DNA of 64,000 nucleotides from assembly GCA_001586965.3 (NCBI GenBank), contig LUCW03002179.1, forward strand, positions 18,501 through 82,500, written 5' to 3'. Of this stretch, positions 35,050 to 46,919 are shown one piece after another. The notes beneath the pieces were generated by a model. That model did not search any database. It worked only from the letters and a program-made list of their open reading frames with translations, and had not been told where the DNA came from. Made by a program: the position numbers and the translations under genes. The DNA comes from Sphaeroforma sirkka. Lineage: Eukaryota > Opisthokonta > Ichthyosporea > Ichthyophonida. Within the stretch, counting starts at the first letter, position 1, and each line of letters starts with the position of its first letter.

Positions 35050-36640
35050 TATGTACGAGTTCAAGACTCATGTTGTACTCTATGTCGTTTAGTATTTGGT
35101 CCAGTAACCATTTCCGATGTAGGCGCCCTAAGTTTATTATTTGGTAAGGTAATAGCCAAAGGCTGATCTTCATTAGTAGGTAAGTTTGAACAATTTTCTG
35201 CACTGTTGGTAAGCAGATCAGAAAGTTTAGTCACGTAGGAAGTAGGTGGCAAATAGGGAATTTCAGATCCGTCAGGGTTTGTAGTCACCTGAGGAAACCC
35301 TTTTCGTTTATCTCGTGTGCTCTTATGTAAACCATACGCTTTAAGTAGGACGCGATTTTTGTGCTCGAGTAAACAGGGGTAAACAACGTTCTGCATATGC
35401 TCGATCTTTTGTAGCCACGGGGTAGCGTGTTTCTCGGGAGCAGTTTTATCAAACGTTGCTTGTAATTCACTATAGCGGCCAAAGGGAAAGTGTTCCAGTT
35501 TGAGGATTCATGCAGATATTCATTTGAGTTTGAACCCATTTCAAATGATTAGGCCACATATCCTCAACGTCGTCTAGTGCGGTACGCAAGAGTTTCTTAA
35601 GTTCTCTATGACGTGTCTCATTTGCACCCTGCGTTTGAGGTTTGTAAGGAACACCACGCCTATGGGTCATGCCTGATACGAGTATAAGTGCCTCCATTAC
35701 GTCGGTACAAAACTCACTACCGTTATCAGAACATAGTACTCGGGGAAACCGAAGTCATTGAAGACGTGATAGCATAATTCTGCCACTGTTTGTGGACGTT
35801 TGTTCGGTATTGCATAAAGCAAGTTATAGCCCGAAGCCACACATAAGAAATGACAGATATATACTTCGCCAGTATGCTTGGATCGCGGGAGTTTAACCAA
35901 ATCGACTATGACTCGGCGCATCGGTTGGTCTTCTGTCACACTTTTTTTTAGGGGTGCCCAACCGTATCGCTTGATCTGGTTCTTTTCACAATCAGTACAG
36001 CGTCGGTATACTTCACGTATGGTTTCTTTCAGCGCCGGGTGATCAAGCCCTGCACGAATAGCCATTTTATAAGTATGCTCATATTCTCGATGAGTTAAAT
36101 TATGTATCATTTTAACTCTACTCTCGAGCTCCTCTAAGTCAGTCAGATTCTGCGTAACGCTGGCTGGATGAACCATAGTCCTGTTGGAAAGGGCAACCTC
36201 AGTATCAGGAGGGGTAGACTCCTGAGATATATAATTGACAACATTGGATTGTTGAAGTATCTTCTTCAGTTGTTTCGCAACTTCTGGCTGTTCTTTAAGC
36301 AGCGCTTTAAGTAGTTGAGTGCGAGCTTCAGGTTCTCTTAGAGTTTTGAGTCGTTGATCCATGGCCTTAGCTAGTTCCATGTTTTTACGATCTAATGCCG
36401 TTTCAATCGGTATTCCCTCGACTGCAATCTTGTTGGGTGCATATGTTGTACGAGTCTTGAGCTTTTGTTCAAACTCTTTAGACTCCTCTAGTTTAGCTAA
36501 GAATTCGGTTGAGGGTTTCCACTTAGTGGTACCTGCAGGACCGATGCGACAAACAATGGTGTGTTTCCAAGGCATCTTCTTAATAGAATAGGATCACTGA
36601 TACAAGAACGTGTCGGTTTCACGGTCGACATAAATAGGTT
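35050..36640 (-). pseudogene. A2 integrase region
   Basis: Same domains as A1: zinc module with HNLTHREYEHTY and CTDCEKNQIKR, DDE core with RRVIVDLVKLPRS and GANETRHREL, and the Lys/Arg-rich tail near 35060-35290. Fossil with some breaks. Confidence 0.8.
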
Positions 36641-36664
36641 CGTCTTGAATCATATTAATTAAAT

Positions 36665-37063
36665 TGTAGAAATACGGCCTCCGGTCAGTCTAAAATATCA
36701 AGATCAATTGACTTATAGATTTTGGTCCTCCCGCCAATCTCCAAAATCCAATAAGTCTTTTTCTTTTTTTAACTTTTCTTCAGATGGAACTTTATTTATA
36801 TCAACTAATGTATTAACATGACTTACGTTATTATGTCTATTTACAAATTAGGCAAGTGGTCATGAACACTTAGTACTTCTAGTGAAAATTATTCAATAAA
36901 GAACAGCTAGAGGTACGCCCTGTGTGATCGAGGATATTTAGGCTCTTAACAAGAGGCAGTCCCGATCATTCTTACACAAGCTACCACTGCTAAATCCTAA
37001 CTGACTAAATTGTATTTTAGTTTAATATAGTTTGAAACCTAGTAATTTCCATCGAAGTTTACA
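36665..37063 (+). repeat. Antisense family A LTR nested in A2 pol
   Basis: Same position and orientation relative to its host as the nested LTR of A1, and flanked by the same 4-bp duplication (AAAT at 36661-36664 and 37064-37067, the complement of ATTT). It is shorter than the A1 nested LTR (399 versus 594 bp). Confidence 0.92.
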
Positions 37064-39203
37064 AAATCACGTATCCATGGGTCGGAGCTACGTAAGGGAC
37101 AACACAGCGTAATGGTAGATTTAGTAATATTAACATAATTTAACAACTGTGCGATAAGTTGACAAGGTGGGTTAGCCCACGCATTATGCTTTGATAAGTC
37201 AAGCTGAAATGCATCACCTTTAGAATGAGTCAACGACCTATATTCAGAAACCTGTTTGTTATGTTCTGCGGCGAACATATCAACAGTAAATGGACCCCAT
37301 CGTGATTGAGCGAGGTTAAACCATTTCTTATTTAGCATCCAATCGGTTGCTAATAACTCTTTGACTGTTTTCTGGTAGTCGGGCACAAGTCGAGAGAGCA
37401 TGTCAGGAAGATGGTTATGTATTCCTGGAATGTGTGTTATATTAAAAGCGAACTTGGCAATAATGTCATGCCAGCGGCTCACCAACTGTGAATCAGGGTT
37501 CATATCTTTTAAGTATGTCAAAGACTTTTGATCACAGGCAACAGTAAAGTAACTTCCGTAAAGGTAGTCTTTAAACTGTCTTAGCGCAGTAACTATAGCA
37601 AGGAGCTCTTGTTTAACGGTAGGGTAATTCCGTTGACTCTTATTATAACTCTTGCTAAAGAATTGTATGTAGCGCGGTCTACCGTTTATCGTTTGGTAAA
37701 GCACTCCACCTACCGCTCGATCTGAAGCGTCGGTTGCTACTTGGAATGGGACACCATCCACAGGGTACTGCATGATGGGTGCGTCCATTACTTTACTGTT
37801 GACTAGCTTGAATGCATCATCACATTCTTTAGTCCAAAGCTTTCCCAAAGGTCCTTTGTGCAGCCGTAGGTGACTGAAAGGCTTTAAGTAATGAGAAAGA
37901 TGCGGTACCGAATCCGAGAAGAAGTTAACAGACCCACACACAGAGTTCACATCTCTTCCAGTAATTGGTGTTGATAAATCCAACAGAAACTGTTTCTTGC
38001 CAGGATCAATTTCTACCCCTGCTGCAGATACTTTGTAGCCAAGTAAGTGTATAGTATCTTTAGCAAAAGAACATTTGTCTTCGTTAATCTTAAGTTTAGC
38101 ATGATTAAGTCGCTTTAAGACTTCTTTAACGAGTTTAGCATGTTCATGTGCTGTCTTTGTAAAGAGAACTATATCATCTAAATAGACTGATACGTTATAC
38201 GACAGGTCCGCAAATAGTTCCATCATAACTTGTTGGAAGAAAGAAGGTAACATGTGTAAGCCTTCAGGTGCACCTTTAAACTGGTACTTCTTACCTTGCC
38301 AAGTAAAGGAAAAGTATTTCCAATGAGGCTCATATATTTGTAGTTGATGGAATGCAGCTTTTAAGTCTATCTTGGAAAAGATAGTCGCACCCTCCATTTT
38401 GCGTAGTATCTCGCTTATCTTAGGTAAGGGAAAACTATGTTGCGGAATTAGTTTGTTGATTGGCGACAGGTCTAGTACTACTCTTGTTTTACTAAACGTT
38501 CCATCAGATTTATATTGATCGACCGCTAAGAGAGCTAAGTTAACTGGGGTTGCATCATAATTGATTTCAATTAGACCCTGTTTTAACCAATCTTCGATTT
38601 GGGTTTTGACAACGTCTTTGTGTCTCCAACTCACGTAGTTATGTGAAGGACACTTTAACTTAGAGAAGTCGACGTTTGTTAAGTCAAGTCTAACGTACCC
38701 ATTAGAGAACTTAAACATACACCAGTCAGTTATTGCAATCTTCCTGTTTTGTATAATTAAGTCCATAATTATATCGGTGAAGTGCGGAATCATAACCTTT
38801 GCTTCACCTTCCGGAGGTTTAGGCATCTTTAACATATTATCATCTGACTGATCTTTATTCGGGTCTAGCCCATTAGGCAGACCAGTGAGTGTTATACCTA
38901 AACTGAGAAGATCAGTCATACCTATAATTAAATCGTATTTCTGAGACATGTCAGTAACGATTAGGTGAGTCTTCACTTCTCTTCTATCTGACAGCATTAT
39001 GTGTGCATAGTAGTTGTTTCGTTATGGACAGCCATATCTGTAGCGTAGGCTACTCGGCGTGAGATAGCAGAGACTTCAGCCCCTGGATCAAATAGTGCCA
39101 TAACTTTTTCTCCATGTACGAAAACTGTTTGAAAGATACGTTCATCTCCTTTGGTATAGATTTTATTGAACATTTTCTCATAATCTTGCTCTAGTGCGCA
39201 CAT
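37064..39203 (-). pseudogene. A2 protease, RT, RNase H and methyltransferase-like region
   Basis: Contains VMALFDPGAEVSAIS (protease), VVLDLSPINKLIPQHSF, KIDLKAAFHQLQIY and VYLDDIVLF (RT), VATDASDRAVGGVLYQ and VACDQKSLTYL (RNase H), then GPFTVDMFAAEHNKQ and AWANPPCQLIAQ. This is the longest preserved pol segment of the family in the window. The nested LTR separates it from the integrase. Confidence 0.88.
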
Positions 39204-39212
39204 ATGGTACTG

Positions 39213-41246
39213 TCAGTGCTTAACTTGGACGTCCGGTAAGTCCTTGCAATCCTCTTTGTGCCAACCGTTAGTACCCTTGCAAGTAGCACACTCTTTCATA
39301 TAGTGTCCAAAATCTGGCTTGCCTGGTGCACACTTAACAGGGTCGTGTCTACCATTCCACTTGCCATTACGTTTTGTGAGGTTGTAACCACACTTCTTGC
39401 AAGGCGCTCTCACCTTCTTATCACCTTTCAGTTCGGTAGAAGTAGAGCCAGTACCCCCTCCAGTAGTAGTGCGAGGTTTCTTAGTACTACGCGCAGTATT
39501 AGTCTCTACTGCGTTTCGCTTAGTGGGCTGGGTGTAGCTCGTGGTACTAAGTACTCTAGTAGAGGAATTGGTATGCTTGTGTACTATCTTCTCAAAGACA
39601 GACCAAGGCATAGATCGCAAATCACCATAGGCGATGATGTCATCATTGACTTTCTTAAAGAGGTTAGCTCCCAGAGTCTCCATCATCTGACAAATTAATA
39701 AATATTCGCCAGTATAGTTACGGCCACCCATCAGAGTATTCATATGTGTCATATGAGCTAGAGCACCTCGAATAGTGGTATCGTTCGCAAAGAACTTGCG
39801 AGACTCTAGAAGTTCACGGTCACGTGCATCTTCAAAAAAGGTGTTAAGTATATTATCACGCAACTGGTGCCAGGGTAGGGCTTTCCAGTTGGGCTCATTA
39901 GCCTTCAAGATAGTTCGCCATTCACCTGGCTCACAGAAATGAATAAAGGCATTCATCATCTGCTTATCCTTAAGGCTGGCAGACTCCTTAAGTTGGTCGA
40001 AGGCCTTCAGTGTCTCCACTGTACTCTCATTAGTAGAGAAATCGACCTCAGCCTGCGCGTTACCTAGCTGCTTTATAAAGCTTGGTTCTAAGTGTTCACG
40101 AGGCTCATGCTCAGTGCTACGGGCTGCTAGTGCCAAGATGGTGTCTATTTCCTTTCTCTTGTTATCGATTAGATAGCGAATGTTATCCGCTTTCCTATCG
40201 TCAAGGTCAGAGTCATTCAATAGACGGTCCTCAAGGACTTGCATACCAGAGCGTAATAGCCTGAGACGAGTATGTCTGGTTCTCACTTCCTCATCCTCAG
40301 GATTAGAGCGGGAACTCTCTAACGAGGTACTGGTGTAGCGATTGCCAAAATCGTGATTACCAGGGTTAGTTGGCAAATGAGGGTCGATATTACGAGGATG
40401 GTAAGCCTCATCGAGTTCCATACGATCATATCCTCTGACAGGGTTAGGTTTGTCAAGAGGATGGTCAATGGTAGCATCAGAGCTATAGAGATTAAATTTT
40501 GAAATATTTTCTCTCCCGCCAGTAGTAACTGGCTTAGTGGTAAACATACTGGCTGGTAGACCAGTAGGTCTCGGGTTCGAAACTCGGCCCGATTTTTTTT
40601 CCTTCTTCGGTATAGGAAGAATATCAGCCAAGTGGGACACGATAGAGGGGTCCACAACTGCTGCTGCCGCTAGCTCCTTCAAGAGCGCTTCAGTGCGGTT
40701 CAATTGGCGTCGAGATTGAGAGGATCCAACCCCTCGTTGTCGAGTTATGGCGTCCTCAGCTTCGGCCCCAAGATTTGAGCTGAATGGAATGGCTTCTCCA
40801 TCGATGGCGAAACCGAAATTTTCGGACAGGTCCAATACTTCCTTTTCACTCCGGATTTGTGCTGGAGTGTCCTTTAGATGTGGAGTTATAATGCCCCCGA
40901 CATTCGTATGCACGAATTTTCCTGCCTTTCGACGTTTATCCCCAATATTTGACGGCACGTGGTCAGGGGGCAAGCTGGGGTCCTGAGCTTCACTCCTAGG
41001 TGATACACGGACGCTGGCGAGCCTTTCCGCGGTAGTAGATACCTCTTCTTCCAAGGCTTAAGGATCCGACGAGTCATCCTCAGAATAATCCTCTGTACCA
41101 ACCTCAGAATTTGCTTCCCCAACAGTATCCTCGGCAGGCTCAACTCCAGACAGGCTAGGTGTTTCCACAGGGACCTCAGGAACCTCGGCAGGCTTAGCAG
41201 GCTTAGAGCTAGCGGCTCCCTTGCCTTTAGAAGTACCCTTAGTCAT
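39213..41246 (-). pseudogene. A2 gag region
   Basis: Begins MTKGTSKGKGAASSKPAK and ends in the same Cys/His-rich nucleocapsid as A1 (HYMKECATCKGTNGWHKEDC). It includes the capsid-like stretch YLLICQMMETLGANLFKK and the gag-encoded product of the antisense tRNA-like segment. Better preserved than gag of A1; still a fossil. Confidence 0.78.
40521..40592 (+). repeat. tRNA-Thr-like segment antisense to gag (A2)
   Basis: A-box-like TGGCTTAGTGG, loop CTGGTAG between ACTGG and CCAGT, B-box GGTTCGAAACT, then a T run. Same place in gag as in A0, A1 and A3. Confidence 0.6.
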
Positions 41247-41325
41247 AGTATTTGCTGGATAGTAAATTGATGTCAGACAGTCTAGAAGCAGTACACTACT
41301 GTAACTACTAAATAACTGAAAAATA

Positions 41326-41920
41326 TGTAAACTTCGATGGAAATTACTAGGTTTCAAACTATATTAAACTAAAATACAATTTAGTCAGTTAGGATTTAGC
41401 AGTGGTAGCTTGTGTAAGAATGATCGGGACTGCCTCTTGTTAAGAGCCTAAATATCCTCGATCACACAGGGCGTACCTCTAGCTGTTCTTTATTGAATAA
41501 CTTTCACTAGAAGTACTAAGTGTTCATGACCACTTGCCTAATTGTAAATAGACATAATAACGTAAGTCACGTTAATACATTAGCTGATATAAATAAAGTT
41601 CCATCTGAAGAAAAGTTAAAAAAAAGAAAAAGACTTATTGGATTTTGGAGATTGGCGGGAGGACCAAAATCTATAAGTAGTAGTTCGGAGATTATAAAAT
41701 TTAGTTTATATTATCCTACATCTACTAATGTCTCAAATAGGTCCAAGTAGATGAGTCATACCAAATACTCAGGCTATTGGAGCCATCAAAGTGAATTTAG
41801 AACACTTTGGAAATATTGGAAAAAGCGCTTGTACTAAATTATTTAAAATACAAATAAAAACCAATGTATTATCTCAATTGATCTTGATATTTTAGACTGA
41901 CCAGAGGCCGTATTTCTACA
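41326..41920 (-). repeat. A2 5' LTR
   Basis: 595 bp, starting TGTAAACTTCGATGG and ending TATTTCTACA as read on the plus strand. It abuts the truncated 3' side of A3 directly. Confidence 0.95.
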
Positions 41921-42757
41921 CAAATAGGGAATTTCAGATCCGTCAGGGTTTGTAGTCACCTGAGGAAACCCTTTTCGTTTATCTCGTGTGTTCTTATGTA
42001 AACGCTTATTCCATTTCTTATTAAAGATACTAAGAAAGTCGCGAGATTCACGAAATGCATCGGAGGTTAGCCAAGCTACTGTCCCATCCATGAAACGGGT
42101 CTTGTAGTAAGTGTAACCGTCTTCGGATGTTTTGTCAATTATAGCTTTGACTTGTGACTCCATGACTGGTACATCAGAATCAAATCAGCGAGCGAATGAG
42201 AGTTCGGAGGTAGGGATACGGTGAGTGCCTAGATTGGTTGCGCTAGTACCATCAATGTTATTCACTTCGTAAGTATCACTCTTCTCATCATGGTAGGAAA
42301 TAACAAAAGGTCCTATCGTCTTAGAAGAGAGTTTGGTAACGTTGGCGTTTCGATTTATAATGTTAACGTAATCGCCGACTTTGAACTGAACAATGTTCTT
42401 AGTGTTATTCCATCGGTCATACGCTTTAAGTAGAACACGATTATTGTGCTCGAGTAAACAGGGGTAAACAACGTTCTGCATACGCTCGATCTTTTGTAGC
42501 CACGGAGTAACGTGCTTCTCGGGCGCAGTTTCGTCAAACGTTGCTTGTAATTCACTATAGCGGCCAAAGAAATAGTGAAGCGGGAGTGTTCCAGTTTGAG
42601 GATTCATGCAGTTATTCATTTGAGTCTGAACCCATTTCAAATGATAATGTCACATATCCATTCAATGTCATTTAGTGCGGTACGCAATAGCCTCTTTAGT
42701 TCTCTATGACGTGTCTCATTTGCACCCTGCGTTGGAGGTTTATATGGAACACCACGC

Positions 42758-44052
42758 ACTTCCTCATATTTATTTTTCACTTCCCCATATTTATTTTTCA
42801 CGATGGACCTTTGATTCAAATTTTCGTCTCCGAAACGTAAATCTCGGTGACCAGTAGGTCACCAGTGTAGAACTGCATACCACTTTCAAAGACCCACAGA
42901 CCCCACCAAAACGTTGACTTGAAATTTGGATTCCCAATCAAAAAAATAAAATACAGTAGGGAGTCTGGGGACCCACACTCCCACAGCCCCACAGTCCCAT
43001 ATCCGCGAAAAATGTCGGACCAGGCCGAATCCCCAATTGAGGCGTTCGTCCCCAACGGCTCCTTACCCAATGACCAATGGAAATTGGACATACAAAAATC
43101 GATCACAAACCTCTCTGCCCAGGTCAGTACTCTACAGGCCAATCTCAATCATATTTTGGGACCGGCTCTAACAACCCCGAACAATGATAGACCCATCTCC
43201 AAGGAGCCTTTGACTGATGACCAATGGAAATCAACCATACACCAAATGCTCACCAACCTCTGTGACAACCGACCTTGAATCTAAACTTCGGGACCTTAAA
43301 TCCCAAACCCGTGCACCTATAAATAAGGACACACCCGACACTTTCCGATTTGGCTCCACAAGCCCGCCTGCTCCGCCTGCAAAAAGACCGCGGTCACAGG
43401 CACCCAATAGCAGCAGTGAGCCTCCCAGCTACCGCTCAAAAGTGGACAAACCTACAAAACCGAGCCCTAAAAAACGCACGACCCTACCAGCTTCTCAGTC
43501 CCAACCGCAGCCGCCAGTACCCAAACACCTTTTGACGAAAGTGGTGGGCCGCCCGATGCCGGACAAAACTCTTCATGAAATGGATGACATAACTCCGGTA
43601 TGGCTCTTCTTCCGAGCAATTTTCCCTAACGGTAAGCCCCCATCCCAATCAGTATTTGAAAAATACTGGCATGCCCAACCAGTCCTCAATCGCCACCACT
43701 TTCTCTGGTATCTTCCGTCTAAATCGGTGTCTCAACCAAATCGCCGCGGAAGCTCCACCAGTTTCATCCGCCTTTGTGTTCCTAGCGACGCTGTCGCCCA
43801 GGTAAAACGACATGCAACACTTACATGGAAATGGCAGCTTGATGAAAACATCGACCCCCGCTCCCAACAACATCCCGAAGCTACGAAAGCAGCTTTAATC
43901 CATTATCTCCGCACCAAGCGGGAGACCCGCTGCACCAAATCCCGGCAAACGCTAATCTTTCCTGAACCACTACAGCGACTATGAGAGCCATACCATATGT
44001 TCATACATTGTAATATACATACTTGTCATTTGTTGAAATAAATAATATTATC
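42758..44052 (+). mobile_element. Unclassified 1.3-kb insertion in A3 integrase, LINE-like
   Basis: The A3 integrase sequence stops at CACCACGC (42757) and resumes at CCTATGGG (44053), so 1295 bp were inserted with at most a 1-bp target overlap. The left end has two copies of a 21-bp unit (ACTTCCTCATATTTATTTTTC). A GGTGACC-AGTA-GGTCACC hairpin lies at 42846-42863. The right end is A/T-rich (GAAATAAATAATATTATC), like a LINE tail. It contains one coding region (43012-43984). No LTRs, no terminal inverted repeats, no reverse transcriptase and no transposase are present. It could be a 5' fragment of a LINE carrying ORF1, or a non-autonomous element. Confidence 0.6.
43012..43984 (+). pseudogene. 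ORF1-like coding region of the insertion
   Basis: Starts MSDQAESPIEAFVPNGSLPN. A motif with D-Q-W-K is repeated twice (PNDQWKLDIQKSITNLSAQ and TDDQWKSTIHQMLTNL), followed by a Pro/Ser/Lys-rich basic linker (PPAPPAKRPRSQAPNSSSE). A globular-looking carboxy half follows (TPVWLFFRAIFPNGKPP, VFEKYWHAQPVLNRHHFLWY, TSFIRLCVPSDAVAQVKRH). The coding frame is broken at least once. A coiled-coil/basic/globular layout resembles LINE ORF1 proteins that bind RNA, but I recognise no domain, so the function is open. Confidence 0.5.
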
Positions 44053-44089
44053 CCTATGGGTCATGCCTAATACGAGTATAAGTGCCTCC

Positions 44090-46906
44090 ATTACGTCGGT
44101 ACAAACCTCACTACCGTTATCAGAACATAGTACTTGGGAGGAACCGAAATCATTAAAGACGTGATAGCATAACTCTGCCACTGTTTGTGGGCGTTTGTTC
44201 GGTATTGCATAAAGATATATACATCGCCAGTATGCTTGGATCGCGGGAGTTTAGCCAAATCTACTATGAATCGGCGCATCGGTTGGTCGTCTGTTATACT
44301 TTTTAGAGGTGTCCAGCCGTAGCGCTTGATCTGGTTCTTTCACAATCAGTACAGCGTCGGTATACTTCACGTATGGTCTTTTTCAGCGCCGGGTGATCAA
44401 GCCCTGCACGAATAGCCATTTTATAAGTATGCTCATATTCTCGATGAGTTAAATTATGTATCATTTTAACTCTACTCTCGAGCTCTTCTAAGTCAGTCAG
44501 ATTCTGTGTAACGCTGGCTGGATGAACCATAGTCTCGTTAGATACGGCAACTTCAGTATCAGAAGGGTTAGGCTCCTGAGATACGTAATTGACAACATTG
44601 GATTGTTGAAGTATCTTCTTCAGTTGTTTCGCAACTCCTGGCTGTTCTTTAAGCAGCGCTTTAAGTAGTTGAGTGCGAGCTTCAGGTTCTCTTAGAGCTT
44701 TGAATCTTTGATCCATGGCCTTAGTTAGTTCCATGTTTTTACGATCTAATGCCGTCTCAATCGGCATCACCTCGACTGCATTCTTGTTGGGTGCATGTGT
44801 TGTACGAGTCTTGAGTTTTTGTTCAAACTCCTTAGACTCCTCTAGTTTAGCTAAGAACTCGGTTGAGGGTTTCCACTTAGTGGTACCTGCAGGACCGATG
44901 CGACAAACGATGGCGAGTTTCCAAGGTGTCTTCTTAGTAAAATAGGATCTCTGATACAAGAACGTGTCGGTTTCACGGTCGACATAGATAGGCTCGTCTT
45001 GTATCATATTTATTTAATCACGTATCCATGGGTCGGAGCTACGTAAGGGACAAGACAGTGTAATGGTAGACTTAGTAATAGTAACATAATTCAACAACTG
45101 TGCGGTAAGTTGCCAAGGTGGGTTAGCCCACGCATTTTAGGATGAGTCAACGACCTATATTCAGAAACCTGTTTGTTATGTTCTGCGGCGAACATATCAA
45201 CAGTAAATGGACCCCATCGTGATTGAGCGAGGTTAACCCATTTCTTATTTAGCATCCAATTGGTTGCTAATAACTCCTTGACTGTTTTCTGGTAGTCGGG
45301 CACAAGTCGAGAGAGCATGTCAGGAAGATGGTTATGTATTCCTGGTATGTGTGTTATATTAAAAGCGAACTTGGCAATAATGTCATGCCAGCGGCTCATC
45401 AACTGTGAATCAGGGTTCATATCTTTTAAGTATGTTAAAGACTTTTGATCACAGGCGACAGTAAAGTAACTTCCATAAAGGTAGTCTTTAAACTGTCTTA
45501 GCGCAGTAACTATAGCAAGGAGCTCTTGTTTAACGGTAGGGTAATTCCGTTGACTCTTATTATAACTCTTGCTAAAGAATTGTATGTAGCGCGGTCTACC
45601 GTTTATCGTTTGGTAAAGCACTCCACCTACCGCTCGATCTGAAGCGTCGGTTGCTACTTGGAATGGGACACCATCCACAGGGTACTGCATGATGGGTGCG
45701 TCCATTACTTTACTTTTGACTAGCTTGAATGCATCATCACATTCTTTAGTCCAGAGCTTTCCCAAAAGTCCTTTGTGCAGCCGTAGGTGACTGAAAGGCT
45801 TTAAGTAATGAGAAAGATGAGGTACCGAACTGAGAAGAAGTTAACAAACCCACACACAGAGTTCACATCTCTTCCAGTAATTGGAGTTGATAAATCCAAC
45901 AGTAATTGTTTCTTGCCAGGATCAATTTCTACCCCTGCTGCAGATGCCTTGTAACCAAGTAAGTATATAGTATCTTTAGCAAAAGAACACTTGTCCTCAT
46001 TAATCTTAAGTTTGGCATGGTTTAGTCGCTTTAAAGACTTCCTTAACGAGTTTAGCATGTCCAGGTGCTGTCTTTGTAAAGATAACTATATCATCTAAAT
46101 ATACTAATACGTTATCTGACAGATCCGCAAATAGTTACATCATAACTTGTTGGAAGAAAGAAGGTAACATGTGTAAGCCTTCAGGTGCACCTTTAAACTG
46201 GTACTTCTTACCTTGCCAAGTAAAGGAAAAGTATTTCCAATGAGGCTCATATATTTGTAGTTGATGGAATGCAGCTTTTAAGTCTATCTTGGAAAAGATA
46301 GTCGCACCTTTCATTTTGCGTAGTATCTCGCTTATCTTTGGTAAGGGAAAATTATGTTGTGGAATTAGTTTGTTGATTGGCGACAGGTCTAGTACGTCTG
46401 TTTTGTACAATTAAGTCCATAATTATATCGGTAAAGTGCGGAATCATATCTTTTGCTTCACCTTCCGGAGGTTTAGGTATCTTTAACATGTTATCATCTG
46501 ACTGATCTTTATTTGGGTCTAGCCCATTAGGCAGACCAGTGAGAGTAATACCTAAACTGAGAAGATCAGTCATACCTATAACTAAATCGTATTTCTGAGA
46601 CATGTCAGTAACGATTAGGTGAGTCTTTACTTCTCTTCTATCTGACAACATTATGTGTACATAGTCCATTGCTTCTTTGCAAGTAGTAACTTTGCCATTT
46701 CCCAAGATTAAATTAGTTGCTTCGTTATGGATAGCCATATCTGTAGCGTAGGCTACTTGGCGTGAGATAGCAGAGACTTTAGCCCCTGGATCAAAAAGTG
46801 CTATAACTTTTTCTCCATTTACATAAACGGTTTGAAATATACGTTCATCTCCTTTGGTAAAAAATTTATTGAACTTTTTCTCATAATCTTGCTCTAGTGC
46901 ACACAT
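44090..46906 (-). pseudogene. A3 pol region upstream of the insertion
   Basis: Protease (VIALFDPGAKVSAIS), RT motifs (KIDLKAAFHQLQIY, FKGAPEGLHMLPSFF), RNase H (VATDASDRAVGGVLYQ, VACDQKSLTYL) and integrase start (IYVDRETDTFLYQRS, HNLTHREYEHTY). RNase H and integrase are contiguous, unlike in A1 and A2. Fossil with several breaks. Confidence 0.8.
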
Positions 46907-46919
46907 ATAGAACTGTCAG

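Larger units (their letters stand above)
34461..41920 (-). mobile_element. A2: family A element with the same nested LTR as A1
   Basis: On the minus strand: 5' LTR (41920-41326), gag from ATG 41246, protease-RT-RNase H, nested LTR in opposite orientation (36665-37063), integrase, and a 3' LTR-like mosaic (34933-34461). Coding sequence is almost the same as A1. The long pol stretch (protease to methyltransferase-like end, about 38997-37064) is better preserved than in A1. The outer flanks (TACT and CAAA) do not match as a target duplication, and the 3' LTR mixes two LTR subfamilies, so this copy was rearranged after or during insertion. It has a few breaks. Confidence 0.9.
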
